Shown here: piece after piece, positions 27,701-35,060 of the stretch | Position numbering within the stretch: position 1 is the first letter of the stretch | Layout of the letters: every line of letters begins with the position of its first letter | NCBI GenBank assembly: GCA_021790895.1 | Contig: JAJYFM010000012.1 | Location: forward strand, 1-42,257 | Reading direction: 5' to 3' | Origin: a bacterium | GTDB lineage: Bacteria > Vulcanimicrobiota > Vulcanimicrobiia > Vulcanimicrobiales > Vulcanimicrobiaceae | Length of the DNA stretch: 42,257 nucleotides | Program-made: the position numbers and the translations under genes | The notes under the pieces: generated by a model | The model's database searches: none | Told to the model about the DNA's origin: nothing | Seen by the model: the letters and a program-made list of their open reading frames with translations, nothing else

Positions 27701-28178
27701 CGCTCTTTCCCTCGCGCACGACGGGAACGCGCGCGAATCGGTCGAGGAGGCGGAGGCGATTCTCGCCGCGATCAAACCGCTGCTCAAAGGTCGCGTTCGT
27801 GTCGGCAACGGCCGCGAGCGCGCGATCGGCAAGGGCGATATCCTCGTCGTCACGCCCTATAACGCGCAGCGTTTGCTGCTCGACGGGCTGCTCGAGGAGG
27901 CCGGGCTTCCGGAGATTCGCGTCGGAACCGTCGATAAGTTCCAAGGGCAGGAGGCCCCGATCGTGTTCTACACGATGGCGACCTCGAGCATCGAATACGC
28001 GCCGCGCGGCATCGACTTTCTGTTTGAGAAGAATCGCTTCAACGTCGCGATCTCGCGCGCTCAGTGCATGAGCGTCCTGGTGGCGAGCCCGCGTCTGCTC
28101 GAGCTTCGCTGTTCGACGGTCGAACAGATGGCGATGGTCAATCTGCTCTGCCGCTTCGTCGAAATGGCGGAAGCGTAG
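24738..28178 (+). CDS. TM0106-type RecB-like nuclease fused to exonuclease-like and SF1 helicase domains
   Basis: A 1146-residue multidomain DNA/RNA-processing protein. The N-terminal RecB/Cas4-like nuclease has WFGRADFL (Asp116) and EVEDTK (Glu133-Lys138). Four Cys (21, 223, 226, 232) are in the layout of a Cas4/AddB iron-sulfur clamp. A DEDD/RNase H-like exonuclease follows (FFDMEGDP, Asp332/Glu334, and a later YNEEDC). The C-terminal half is a Dna2/UPF1-like SF1 helicase: Walker A GPPGSGKST (Lys773), FIDEAGQ (Asp879-Glu880), SYRMHP, VDKFQGQEAP and NVAISRAQ. The GTG is preceded by GGAGG 7 bases upstream. Such proteins are widespread but poorly studied; roles in repair or defence have been proposed. 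No CRISPR genes are near. Confidence 0.9.
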   Translation: MQKLDGRLIFSGSDLNRFLECRMLTALDLSVVGDRHREEEPDPQSELLARKGLEHERRYRAVLERTERVCAIPEIGAPSIPAYQLAEEQTSAAMREHLPTIYQGAFFDGTWFGRADFLRRVTHASTGSSPSYEVEDTKLALSEKPYFIIQLCFYSEQVERTFGVAPEFMHVILGSEERRSFRVDEYSAYYRKLKASFLNEIAALQAGALAERLDEVALPVSHCTLCHWKEHCATRREERDHLSLVARMRSDSIRRFAAAEPPIVTMHQLAQAPDNAIPPGISRESFATLRRQARLQVEQRESGVPRYELLPPEQLRGFGLLPRPNLGDIFFDMEGDPLYAPGRGLEYLFGLYLSEEQRFIPFWGTDPQAERGAFEACIDFMMERRRAYPELHIYHYAPYEKNAFRKLSIRHATREAEVDELLRSEALVDLYTVARQGVCVGQPSYSIKKLELYYGFERSAELRRGDDSVVMFEQWLADQKNRAILETIERYNEEDCRSTFELREWLLALRDEAQQSFGCEIAWRPQREPVTMEEERAAALAEFNELQQALLADAPTIGSAEELDAVEESDRLRWIVAQLLSYHRREDKPTWWKLFDIAEMTGAEQIEHPECLGGLQLLDTKEPALQGRERNRTYSYRFPEQEYSATNRMLDPVTMKAAGQIIALDEHERCIQIRRSGDIEAARTLTAMIPAPPIETRSQRASLVRIAEALRQGLHGSKARSAIDLLLRRPRIRGIAESGTIQPEIPNAEHILPILRALDESYLFIQGPPGSGKSTVASTTIVALLAEGKRIGVMSTTHKAIQHLLHKVEAEAKKRGVPFRGLYKLGAEEPFQSQFSDPFVTTTTKNNAFIEGSCDLAAGTSWLFSRDDFGVDLDYLFIDEAGQIALANAVAVAPAAKNLVLFGDPLQLAQVSQGIHPAGLGRSVLAYLLGDNATVPPDRGIFLDTSYRMHPEICSFISAHVYAGRLHAAPTTAGSKVESTGLRGAGLRALSLAHDGNARESVEEAEAILAAIKPLLKGRVRVGNGRERAIGKGDILVVTPYNAQRLLLDGLLEEAGLPEIRVGTVDKFQGQEAPIVFYTMATSSIEYAPRGIDFLFEKNRFNVAISRAQCMSVLVASPRLLELRCSTVEQMAMVNLLCRFVEMAEA

Positions 28179-28245
28179 CCGCGACGAGAAGGCCCCTGCC
28201 CTCGGGATTCATAGCCTCTTCTTCGCCTTTCGCTAGGATTTTTGT

Positions 28246-28755
28246 ATGAACGTGCATATCGGATCCGAAGCCCTGAGCGACCTGGAGCGATTCGGCCTAC
28301 GCGTCCACCCCGCCGGTGGGACGCACGAGCACCTGGGGAAACGGCATCGAACGAAGATTCGCATCGCTATCGACCCCGCAGCGCTCGTCGGCCCATCGAT
28401 GATCGTCACGATCGGCGAAGGGGAGGCACGACGACTGATGCCGCTCTCGCCATTCGAGGCGACGACGCTGGTCGATGAGTTGGTCGCGCGCGGCCTGCTC
28501 GTCGGCAACGAACGCCTCCGGCACGGCGTCGAGCATCTTCTCGCTCGCCTGAGTGTTATTTACACCGAATTAGCGCTCGGCTCGCTCAGCATCGATCCGG
28601 TGATCGTCTCCGAAGCAGGCTACTGCATCGACGCCGCACGCCTCTATTTTCTCCATCGCGGGGCGCACGCTGGGAAGCCGCAGCGATCGGTCGGCGGACG
28701 CGATAACGTCGGCGTCCAGCCGCGTACACACGGACACCGGCCGCTCGCGCGCTAA
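28246..28755 (+). CDS. Small protein resembling an internally deleted ATP-grasp domain of ADP-forming acyl-CoA synthetase
   Basis: A 169-residue product. Residues 7-20 (SEALSDLERFGLRV) resemble the start of ATP-grasp_5 domains. Residues 49-79 (GPSMIVTIGEGEA, then LMPLSPFEATTLVDEL) resemble the FGP-x-V-x-x-G-x-GG...PL...EA region. Residues 113-134 (GSLSIDPVIVSEAGYCIDAA) resemble the ELDINPL...DAR end. The central portion with the ATP-binding Lys residues is missing, about 100 residues compared with the family. The basic C-terminal 30 residues are unrelated. AGGA at 28235-28238 sits 7 bases before the ATG, so expression is plausible. It could be a remnant or a small protein with a new use. The stop lies in the loop of a perfect hairpin. 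Confidence 0.55.
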   Translation: MNVHIGSEALSDLERFGLRVHPAGGTHEHLGKRHRTKIRIAIDPAALVGPSMIVTIGEGEARRLMPLSPFEATTLVDELVARGLLVGNERLRHGVEHLLARLSVIYTELALGSLSIDPVIVSEAGYCIDAARLYFLHRGAHAGKPQRSVGGRDNVGVQPRTHGHRPLAR

Positions 28756-28765
28756 CGCGCGAGCG
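28742..28765. terminator. Perfect 10-bp palindrome with both convergent stop codons in its loop
   Basis: CGCTCGCGCG (28742-28751) pairs perfectly with CGCGCGAGCG (28756-28765) around the 4-base loop CTAA. The loop supplies TAA (28753-28755) for the plus-strand gene and TAG on the minus strand (28754-28752) for the P-type ATPase. Both proteins therefore end in Leu-Ala-Arg. A hairpin this strong at a tail-to-tail junction is a likely bidirectional terminator, although no T-run follows. Confidence 0.6.
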
Positions 28766-31310
28766 CGCGGGTACGCCCTCGCGAGGCCGCGATGAAACGT
28801 AACAGCAGCAACGCGAGGATCGAGGCGAGCCATGCCGTCGCCGGGATGACGAGATCCTGGGGCCGGAGCGCCGCGAACGAAAAGAGCGACCGGATCGGCG
28901 CGAACATCAACGCCGCGACGAGGAAGAGCAACGCTCCGACGGCGATAATCGTCACCGCGGGGTTGCGGACGCGCACCGCTCGCGCGACGCTTCCGCCGGT
29001 CGACCGATTGATGAAGAGCAGCGCGATGCTCACCAACACCATCGTCGTAAAGGCCAGCGCTCGCGCGACGCGTTCGTCACGCCCGAGGGCCAGCGCGGCA
29101 ACGAAGACGGCAAGCGTCGCGGCGAGCGCAATCGTTCCTTGCATGCCGGCGGTGATGAGAAAATCGCGATCGAAGAGCGAGGCGTCGACCGGGCGCGGCG
29201 GCCGCTGCATAATCTGCTCTTCGGCGGGCTCCGCTTCGAAGGCGATCGAACAAGCCGGATCGATGATGAGTTGTAAAAACAGAATATGCACCGGCAAGAG
29301 CAGTAGCGGCATTCCGAAGAGCACCGGGATCAAGCTCATACCGACGATCGGAATATGCGCGGAGACGACGAACGCAATCGCTTTGTGCAGGTTGTCGAAG
29401 ATTCGCCGTCCGAGCCGCACGGCATCGATGATCGATCCGAAGTCGTCGTCGAGGAGCACCAGCGCCGCGGCTTCGCGCGCGACATCGGTGCCGCGTGCGC
29501 CCATGGCGATGCCGACGTGCGCGGCTTTTAACGCCGGCGCATCGTTGACGCCGTCTCCGGTCATCGCGACGATCTCCCCGTTGCGTTTGAAGGCTTCTAC
29601 CAAACGGAGCTTCTGCTCGGGAACGACGCGAGAAAAAATATTCGTCTCGGCGACCGCTGCTGAGAGCGCGCCATCATCCATCGCTTCGATCTGTACGCCG
29701 GTCAGATAGCGCTCCGGGCGCTCTAAGCCGATACTCTTCGCAACGCTCACCGCCGTCGCCGGATAATCGCCGGTGATGATGACGACGCGAATGCCGGCGC
29801 TATAGGCCTCGGCGATCGCCGCCGGCACGCGCGGGCGCACCGGATCGGAGAGCCCGATCAAGCCGACGAATTCGAACGCAAAATCGTGTTGCCCCTCGGG
29901 CAAATGCTCGCCCTCATAGATCGCGCGCGCAACGCCCAAGACGCGCAGCCCCGTCGAGGCGATCTCCGAGACCCGCGCTTCGAGCGCTCGGCTCCGCTCG
30001 CCGTCGAGGTGGCAGAGATCGGCGATCGCTTCGGGCGCACCCTTTGCCGCGACGACCCAGCTTCGCGCATCGGGGCGAGCCCACACACGCGACATCGCGA
30101 GCATCGAACGCGAGAGCGGATACTCACCCGCAAGATCCCAATCGCGATGGCGGCGATCGCTTCCCGCGAGGCGATGCTCCAATGCATCGGCGATCGCGCG
30201 TTCGGTCGGATCGAAAGGATCGCGATGGCTCGCGAGCACCCCGTATTCGAGAATATCGTGATAGGGCGCGGGAATCGCACTCGCACCGTCACAGCGGCAG
30301 AGCGCGCCGTCGGCGCCGGCGAGCGTAACGACCGCCATGCGGTTCTCGGTGATCGTGCCGGTTTTATCGACGCAGAGCAGCGTCGCCGAGCCCAACATCT
30401 CGATCGCCGGAAGACGGCGCGTCAACACATTTTTTTGTGCGATTCTCCAGGCACCGAGTCCGAGAAAGACCGAGAGCACGACCGGCAACTCTTCGGGCAG
30501 AATTGCCATCGCCAGCGCGATACCGACGAGCACGGCGCGCAACCAATCCCCCCGATGCAGCCCATATGCGAGCACGACGAGGACGCTGACGAGCACCGCT
30601 GCAACGGCCAACCGGCGCACGACCGTCGCTGTCTCGCGCTGAATGCGCGTCGGTTCGACCTGTACGCTCGCGAGCGCACGACCGATCGCGCCGATCTGCG
30701 TCGCCGGGCCGGTCGCAAGCACGCGCGCGATGCCTTTCCCGGCGACAACCATCGTGCCGGAGTAGACGAACGGTGAATCGTCGCCGCCGGGTTTCGCCAT
30801 CTGCTCGGGAACCGGAGCGAGTACCGTTTTGCGCACCGCATCCGATTCACCGGTAAGGAGCGATTCATCGGCGCGAACGTTCGTGCCGGAAATCAAGACC
30901 GCATCGGCGGGAACGCGATCGCCCTCAAGTACGAGGATCGCATCACCGCGAACGATCTGCTGCGCCGGAATTCGCTGCTGACGGCCGTCGCGAATGACGA
31001 CGGCATCGAACGCGGAGATCGCGCGGAGACGCTCGAGCGTTCGCTCCGCTCTCTGCGCCTGCGAGATGCTGATGCCGGCGACGACCGCGACGAAGGCGAG
31101 CAGCATCGCCGCCTCGGCGCGATCGCCGAGCAAAATATAGATGATGCCGCAGGCGAGCAACAACAAGAACATCGGCTCGCGCGCAGCGTCGGCGGCGATT
31201 GCGAATCGCGAGCGCCCGCGCTCCGAGGGGATTTCGTTCGGCCCTTCGGCAGCGAGCCGCAGCGCGGCCTCGGCCGAACTCAACCCGTACGTGGCGCTCG
31301 GATCATTCAT
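28752..31310 (-). CDS. Cation-translocating P-type ATPase
   Basis: An 852-residue P2-type ATPase from ATG 31310. Features in order: helical N-terminal domain with SSAEAALRLAAEGPNEIP (cation-ATPase N-terminal motif), TGES (153-156), PEELPVVLSV (272-281, variant of the PEGLP of calcium pumps), phosphorylation site DKTGT (Asp315), GDGVNDAPALK, and six C-terminal membrane segments including FLQLIIDPACSIAFEAE. The PEELP form and the I-I-D-P-A segment differ from SERCA's ion ligands, so the ion is uncertain. The start overlaps the end of the permease gene by 8 bases, so the two are co-translated. The longer upstream frame is the permease gene in another frame. Confidence 0.9.
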   Translation of the reverse strand: MNDPSATYGLSSAEAALRLAAEGPNEIPSERGRSRFAIAADAAREPMFLLLLACGIIYILLGDRAEAAMLLAFVAVVAGISISQAQRAERTLERLRAISAFDAVVIRDGRQQRIPAQQIVRGDAILVLEGDRVPADAVLISGTNVRADESLLTGESDAVRKTVLAPVPEQMAKPGGDDSPFVYSGTMVVAGKGIARVLATGPATQIGAIGRALASVQVEPTRIQRETATVVRRLAVAAVLVSVLVVLAYGLHRGDWLRAVLVGIALAMAILPEELPVVLSVFLGLGAWRIAQKNVLTRRLPAIEMLGSATLLCVDKTGTITENRMAVVTLAGADGALCRCDGASAIPAPYHDILEYGVLASHRDPFDPTERAIADALEHRLAGSDRRHRDWDLAGEYPLSRSMLAMSRVWARPDARSWVVAAKGAPEAIADLCHLDGERSRALEARVSEIASTGLRVLGVARAIYEGEHLPEGQHDFAFEFVGLIGLSDPVRPRVPAAIAEAYSAGIRVVIITGDYPATAVSVAKSIGLERPERYLTGVQIEAMDDGALSAAVAETNIFSRVVPEQKLRLVEAFKRNGEIVAMTGDGVNDAPALKAAHVGIAMGARGTDVAREAAALVLLDDDFGSIIDAVRLGRRIFDNLHKAIAFVVSAHIPIVGMSLIPVLFGMPLLLLPVHILFLQLIIDPACSIAFEAEPAEEQIMQRPPRPVDASLFDRDFLITAGMQGTIALAATLAVFVAALALGRDERVARALAFTTMVLVSIALLFINRSTGGSVARAVRVRNPAVTIIAVGALLFLVAALMFAPIRSLFSFAALRPQDLVIPATAWLASILALLLLRFIAASRGRTRALAR

Positions 31311-32292
31311 CGAGGCTACGCACCAAGGCAACGCGCACCATTGCCGCGACGGGAACGGCGAGATAGAGTCCGAGCGGGCCGAAGAGTTCTCCGCCGACAA
31401 GGAGGAGCAGCACCACCATCGAGGCCGGAAGTCGCGTGCTCTTCCCGATGAAATGCGGTGAAAGAATCTGCGCTTCAAATGCAAAGACCGCAACAATCGC
31501 GGCGACGGCGACGAGCGCCTTGCCGAGACTGCCGGAGGCAAGCGCAAGCACGACCGTTGGGAGAATTGCGGCGATACCCCCGAGGTACGGAATGAGATCG
31601 ATCGCCGCAGTGAGGATACCGATCGTCAGTGCAAACGGAATGCCGAGCAGTTGAAGCACGAGAAAGACGAGCAACCCGACGACACCGCTGACGAACAACT
31701 GCGCGCGGACGAATCGGTCGAATACGCCGTACATCTCGGCGATCGTTCGATGCAGCTTGTCGTGCTTCTCGATTGGGACGATCGCTTCGAGGGCTCGCAG
31801 ATAGCGCGAGGCATCGAGTTGGAGATAGGTCGCGAGAATCGGGATGAGGAGAATCGCGCCGAGGATCGCCGTCGTCGAGCGCACGAGCCGTACGGAGGCG
31901 CCGAAAATTTCGCGCGACCACGAGAGCACGCTCACATCGATCTGCCCGGCAAGACGTCCGATCTCGTCGCGCACGCCGACGGGAAGCGCGGCGACGGCGC
32001 GCACGGCGGCATCGGGCAGTGCCGCGAACAATTGCAGCGCTTGTGCGTACAGGATCGGGCCGAAGAGGATCGCGATGCCGGCAAGCACGCCGGCAAGTGC
32101 GGCGTTTGCGAGCACCGCGGCGATCGGCGGCGGCAGGTGTCGGCGCAAGCGCCGCACCAGCGGCCATGTGACGACCGCGTAGAGGGCGGTCGGAACGATC
32201 ACCAGCAGCAACGGCCGAAGCACCCAGGCAACGCCGACCGACGCCACCAGAAGGATCCCAATCGTCACCGGGCCGCGAAGCCGAGCGTTCAT
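31303..32292 (-). CDS. AI-2E/PerM family permease
   Basis: A 329-residue integral membrane protein with the AI-2E (PerM/TqsA) layout. It has hydrophobic segments near the N-terminus, a large soluble loop (about 95-150) and the signature region LTAAIDLIPYLGGIAAILPTVVLAL (about 225-250). Next come the conserved FEAQILSPHFIGKS and a final membrane pair. Members move diverse substrates (autoinducer-2 export, Na+/H+ antiport), so function is not fixed by family. It overlaps the P-type ATPase by 8 bases; the pair may share a role in ion or pH homeostasis. Confidence 0.9.
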   Translation of the reverse strand: MNARLRGPVTIGILLVASVGVAWVLRPLLLVIVPTALYAVVTWPLVRRLRRHLPPPIAAVLANAALAGVLAGIAILFGPILYAQALQLFAALPDAAVRAVAALPVGVRDEIGRLAGQIDVSVLSWSREIFGASVRLVRSTTAILGAILLIPILATYLQLDASRYLRALEAIVPIEKHDKLHRTIAEMYGVFDRFVRAQLFVSGVVGLLVFLVLQLLGIPFALTIGILTAAIDLIPYLGGIAAILPTVVLALASGSLGKALVAVAAIVAVFAFEAQILSPHFIGKSTRLPASMVVLLLLVGGELFGPLGLYLAVPVAAMVRVALVRSLDE

Positions 32293-32376
32293 GGCTTCAT
32301 TCTGCGCATCGCGCGGGAAGAGTGCATGAATACGTGCGCCCTCCCCCTTCTTTACAGCCGTACGCGCCGGCGCACG

Positions 32377-33663
32377 CTAGTGCGTGATGATCTCGACGGC
32401 GTTTGAATTCGGGGTACCAACCTGGGCGATATGAATTTTTCCTCCCACGGCGATGTTCGGCGACGATTCGACGAGGTAATAATAGTAGCGGTGCCCGGGG
32501 ATCGCCGTCTCGTCGGTAAACGACTCGATGATGTTTCCGCAGTAGGTATCGCTCTTGTGTCCCGGCTTATGGCGACAACCGACGCCCGACGGGCGACCAT
32601 ACATAGCAAAATTAAACGTTTTGATATGCGCCTGAAATGGGTGAACCTTCCCCGTTCCCAGTAAGACCTTCGAGCGCACCACCGAGAGATTGTAGCGACC
32701 GGAATCGGAGTTATAGGACCCGAGATCGTCGGTAAAAAATAGCACGTTGTTCGGCGACGAGCGCGCCATGCCGACGAGCCGTAATTCGGTCGGCTTATAG
32801 GTGACTTGTCGCACGTTGATCGAGTGGACGAGACTCGTCGGGACCAGCGCCTTAATCATCACGAGATTCGCCACCGCCGTACCGGCATCGGGAACGTGCA
32901 CGGCAAACCCGAGCTGCGGCTGCGTGAGTTGCGCAAGTCGCCCTTTCATCGCCGCTGCGTACGGGCTCGCCGTCATGCGTTGATAGAGTTGAATTGCGAG
33001 TGGATTGACGGTCTTGGTCGCCAATTGGTAACCGGATTTACTTGCCATCACGACATAGTCGCCGGGCGAGACCGGAATGGTGAATTTTCCGTACCCATCG
33101 GTGCGCACCATCGGTATCTCGCTTATCAGGTTTGGAATGTGCCCCTTCGGAGGTTTCAGCGCCATGATAAATGGATTTTTCACGAGGAAGGCATACGCGT
33201 AGGGCAGCGGTCTGCCCCCAGGGCCGAAGACCTGACCGGTGACAACGGCATGCGAGGGCGTCAACGTCACTTCAAGCGGTCCGATGACGTTGTGCCCGCG
33301 CGCCCCGAAGTCGATCTGTTCCACCTGCGGCAGATAGCCGCGCTTGGAGATCGTCACGAAATACTTCCCGTTGAATGGGTGTTTTTTCGTCACGCACATG
33401 TTGTTGAAGCCGACACCGACCGCAAAATTCCCGTTTGTGGCCGTCATGGCGAAGCCCGCTCCGCATCCGGCGGTCGCCTTCACTCCCTTCTTCGACACTT
33501 TCGCACCGATGACGTCGATCTTCGCGCCACCCAATGCCTTGTCGGTATCGCCGGCACGAACCGTGCCCTCAACGTAAGCCGGTCGAAATGAGCCGCCCAC
33601 GCTCTGTGCCCCAACCATCGACGGAGCGAATGCAAGTGCGAGAAAAACAAGAAGGCGTTTCAT
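32377..33663 (-). CDS. Exported protein with carboxypeptidase-regulatory-like domains
   Basis: From ATG 33663 the 428-residue product has a Sec signal (MKRLLVFLALAFAPSMVGAQ). At least two carboxypeptidase-regulatory-like beta-sandwich modules follow: YVEGTVRAGDTDKALGGAKI through VTISKRGYLPQVEQI, and VVTGQVFGPGGRPLPYAYA through FTIPVSPGDYVVMASKSGYQ. The pattern TDGYGKFTIPVSPGDY is the family's typical turn-strand end. The C-terminal half is mixed beta with VGCRHKPGHKSDTYCG, two Cys that may pair. No enzymatic residues are seen; such proteins are extracellular or surface structural/binding factors. A weak AAAGG sits 6-10 bases upstream. It follows the Ig-domain gene by 26 bases on the same strand. 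Confidence 0.7.
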   Translation of the reverse strand: MKRLLVFLALAFAPSMVGAQSVGGSFRPAYVEGTVRAGDTDKALGGAKIDVIGAKVSKKGVKATAGCGAGFAMTATNGNFAVGVGFNNMCVTKKHPFNGKYFVTISKRGYLPQVEQIDFGARGHNVIGPLEVTLTPSHAVVTGQVFGPGGRPLPYAYAFLVKNPFIMALKPPKGHIPNLISEIPMVRTDGYGKFTIPVSPGDYVVMASKSGYQLATKTVNPLAIQLYQRMTASPYAAAMKGRLAQLTQPQLGFAVHVPDAGTAVANLVMIKALVPTSLVHSINVRQVTYKPTELRLVGMARSSPNNVLFFTDDLGSYNSDSGRYNLSVVRSKVLLGTGKVHPFQAHIKTFNFAMYGRPSGVGCRHKPGHKSDTYCGNIIESFTDETAIPGHRYYYYLVESSPNIAVGGKIHIAQVGTPNSNAVEIITH

Positions 33664-33689
33664 CGTGGTACCTTTCAGCGATTCATCGC

Positions 33690-34799
33690 TTAGATCGAAG
33701 GAGTGGGTTGAGCGAAGAGCGATGGAGCGAATTTTTGATTGAGGCCGATACGGACGAGCGAGTACTCCATTTGCAACTGCTCGTCGACGATCTTCACGGT
33801 CATTTTCGTCGGAAAGAGCACCCCGTTCGTCGCTTTCCATCGATGCGGGATGACGAGCATTTGTTGGTGATCGTTCCCGATGAGTACGCTCTTTGGAAGA
33901 AAGGTTTGCGTGTCGATCTCGGCGACGATCGGCTCACCGCCCTGCGGTTGCAGATCGAGTTGATAGCGATCCGCGCCGTAAACGGGAACGTATCGCACCG
34001 TCCCGGGAAGAGCGCCGCCGTGCATATACGCAAAGGTCATCCAATACACGTACGAGATCTCGCGCGCAAGATCGGGGCCCTGAAGCGCGCCGCTGCTATC
34101 CCCGCTTGGCCAACCCTCATCGCCTTCGAGCGTCCACCCCTCCGGTGAACTCGACGAAAACGTGACGGTACAGTGCCCTGCGTGCTTCGGCGTCAATGAG
34201 AAGAGCGCCGGATTATTTCCGCCCGCCTTGCGAGCGATCGTGGCGATGCCCGCGCACGTATCGCTCTCGATAAAGGCGCCGCTGTAGCCGTTCTCGCTGA
34301 CATCGATTGGCACGCTCGCAGAGCGGGGCCCCGATGCCAGGTCCAAATAGAGATCGCTCGGGTCAACGCAGACTCCACCGGAAGGCGAGGAGCAAGTCCG
34401 GTCATTCGAGGGCGGATAGTACTTACCGGAATCGGTGATCGTGACCGAGAGCGGCTCGTCCATCATTCCCGGAAGAAAGACACGCAGCAACGGCGCTCCC
34501 TGCATCGCCGCGGTTACCGCCTCCATGCGATCCTCGCCGCCGACGGTCAACCACTCCTTGATATGTTGATGCAGGTTCGTACCACCGGCAGTCACGCCAT
34601 GGACGTGCCATTCAAAAAAGAGCGTATGAATCTTCGCTATTCGCGCGCTCCCACCGAGCGCCACCGCCATCGCCTTCACGATCGAGCCGGCCGTCGGAAC
34701 GAACTGCGCCGTTCGCGGCGCCGCACCTAACCCGCGGGTCGAAAGCGTGACGAACGCAACGAACGTCACGAGCAAGATGTGAAATCGTCTTCCGCCCAT
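33690..34799 (-). CDS. Exported LolA-like protein with an inserted Ig-like domain
   Basis: A 369-residue product from ATG 34799, with GGAGG 5 bases upstream (34809-34805) and a Sec signal (GGRRFHILLVTFVAFVTLSTRGLGAA). The first and last parts form a LolA/outer-membrane lipoprotein-sorting-like beta half-barrel (ALGGSARIAKIHTLFFEWHV, then YQLDLQPQGGEPIVAEIDTQTF and PHRWKATNGVLFPTKMTV). Between them about 90 residues form an Ig-like sandwich with two Cys. It contains LASGPRSASVPIDVSENGYSG, the FIESDTCAGIATIAR stretch, and HAGHCTVTFSSSSPEG. It is extracytoplasmic; function unknown. It is probably co-transcribed with the following regulatory-like-domain gene from the promoter at 34838-34866. Confidence 0.65.
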   Translation of the reverse strand: MGGRRFHILLVTFVAFVTLSTRGLGAAPRTAQFVPTAGSIVKAMAVALGGSARIAKIHTLFFEWHVHGVTAGGTNLHQHIKEWLTVGGEDRMEAVTAAMQGAPLLRVFLPGMMDEPLSVTITDSGKYYPPSNDRTCSSPSGGVCVDPSDLYLDLASGPRSASVPIDVSENGYSGAFIESDTCAGIATIARKAGGNNPALFSLTPKHAGHCTVTFSSSSPEGWTLEGDEGWPSGDSSGALQGPDLAREISYVYWMTFAYMHGGALPGTVRYVPVYGADRYQLDLQPQGGEPIVAEIDTQTFLPKSVLIGNDHQQMLVIPHRWKATNGVLFPTKMTVKIVDEQLQMEYSLVRIGLNQKFAPSLFAQPTPSI

Positions 34800-34837
34800 G
34801 AACACCTCCGGCAGCCGGCGCGCGGTTGCTTGATTTG

Positions 34838-34866
34838 GTTATAACACCCACAACCAAAACAAACAA
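34838..34866 (-). promoter_or_regulatory. Promoter with overlapping inverted repeat for the Ig/CarboxypepD-like operon
   Basis: On the minus strand TTGTTT (34866-34861) and TATAAC (34843-34838; 5 of 6 to TATAAT) are separated by exactly 17 bases. The -10 is 38 bases upstream of the ATG at 34799. An inverted repeat TTGGTT (34835-34840) / AACCAA (34852-34857) overlaps the -10 and could be an operator. The AT-rich tract stands out from the GC-rich surroundings. The remainder of 34867-35060 shows no convincing gene. Confidence 0.55.
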
Positions 34867-35060
34867 TGCCCCGCCGACCCCGGGGGCCGCTCCGTTGTCG
34901 AGCGGGATGGCCCAGATCGTGTCGACTCGCGCGCCGCGATGGAAGAGGACTTCACAAAGGCACCGTTCCATTTCGCGCAGATCGATAGCGACGTCGTTCG
35001 GCGAAACGCTCCGCATGAGTTTCGTCTCTCCGCACCGGGCTTTCCCCGCGGCACGTCGAC

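Noticed and set aside
34612-35016. Minus-strand 134-residue frame upstream of the Ig-domain gene
   Set aside because: It covers the promoter and overlaps the N-terminus of the downstream gene in another frame; no recognisable domain.
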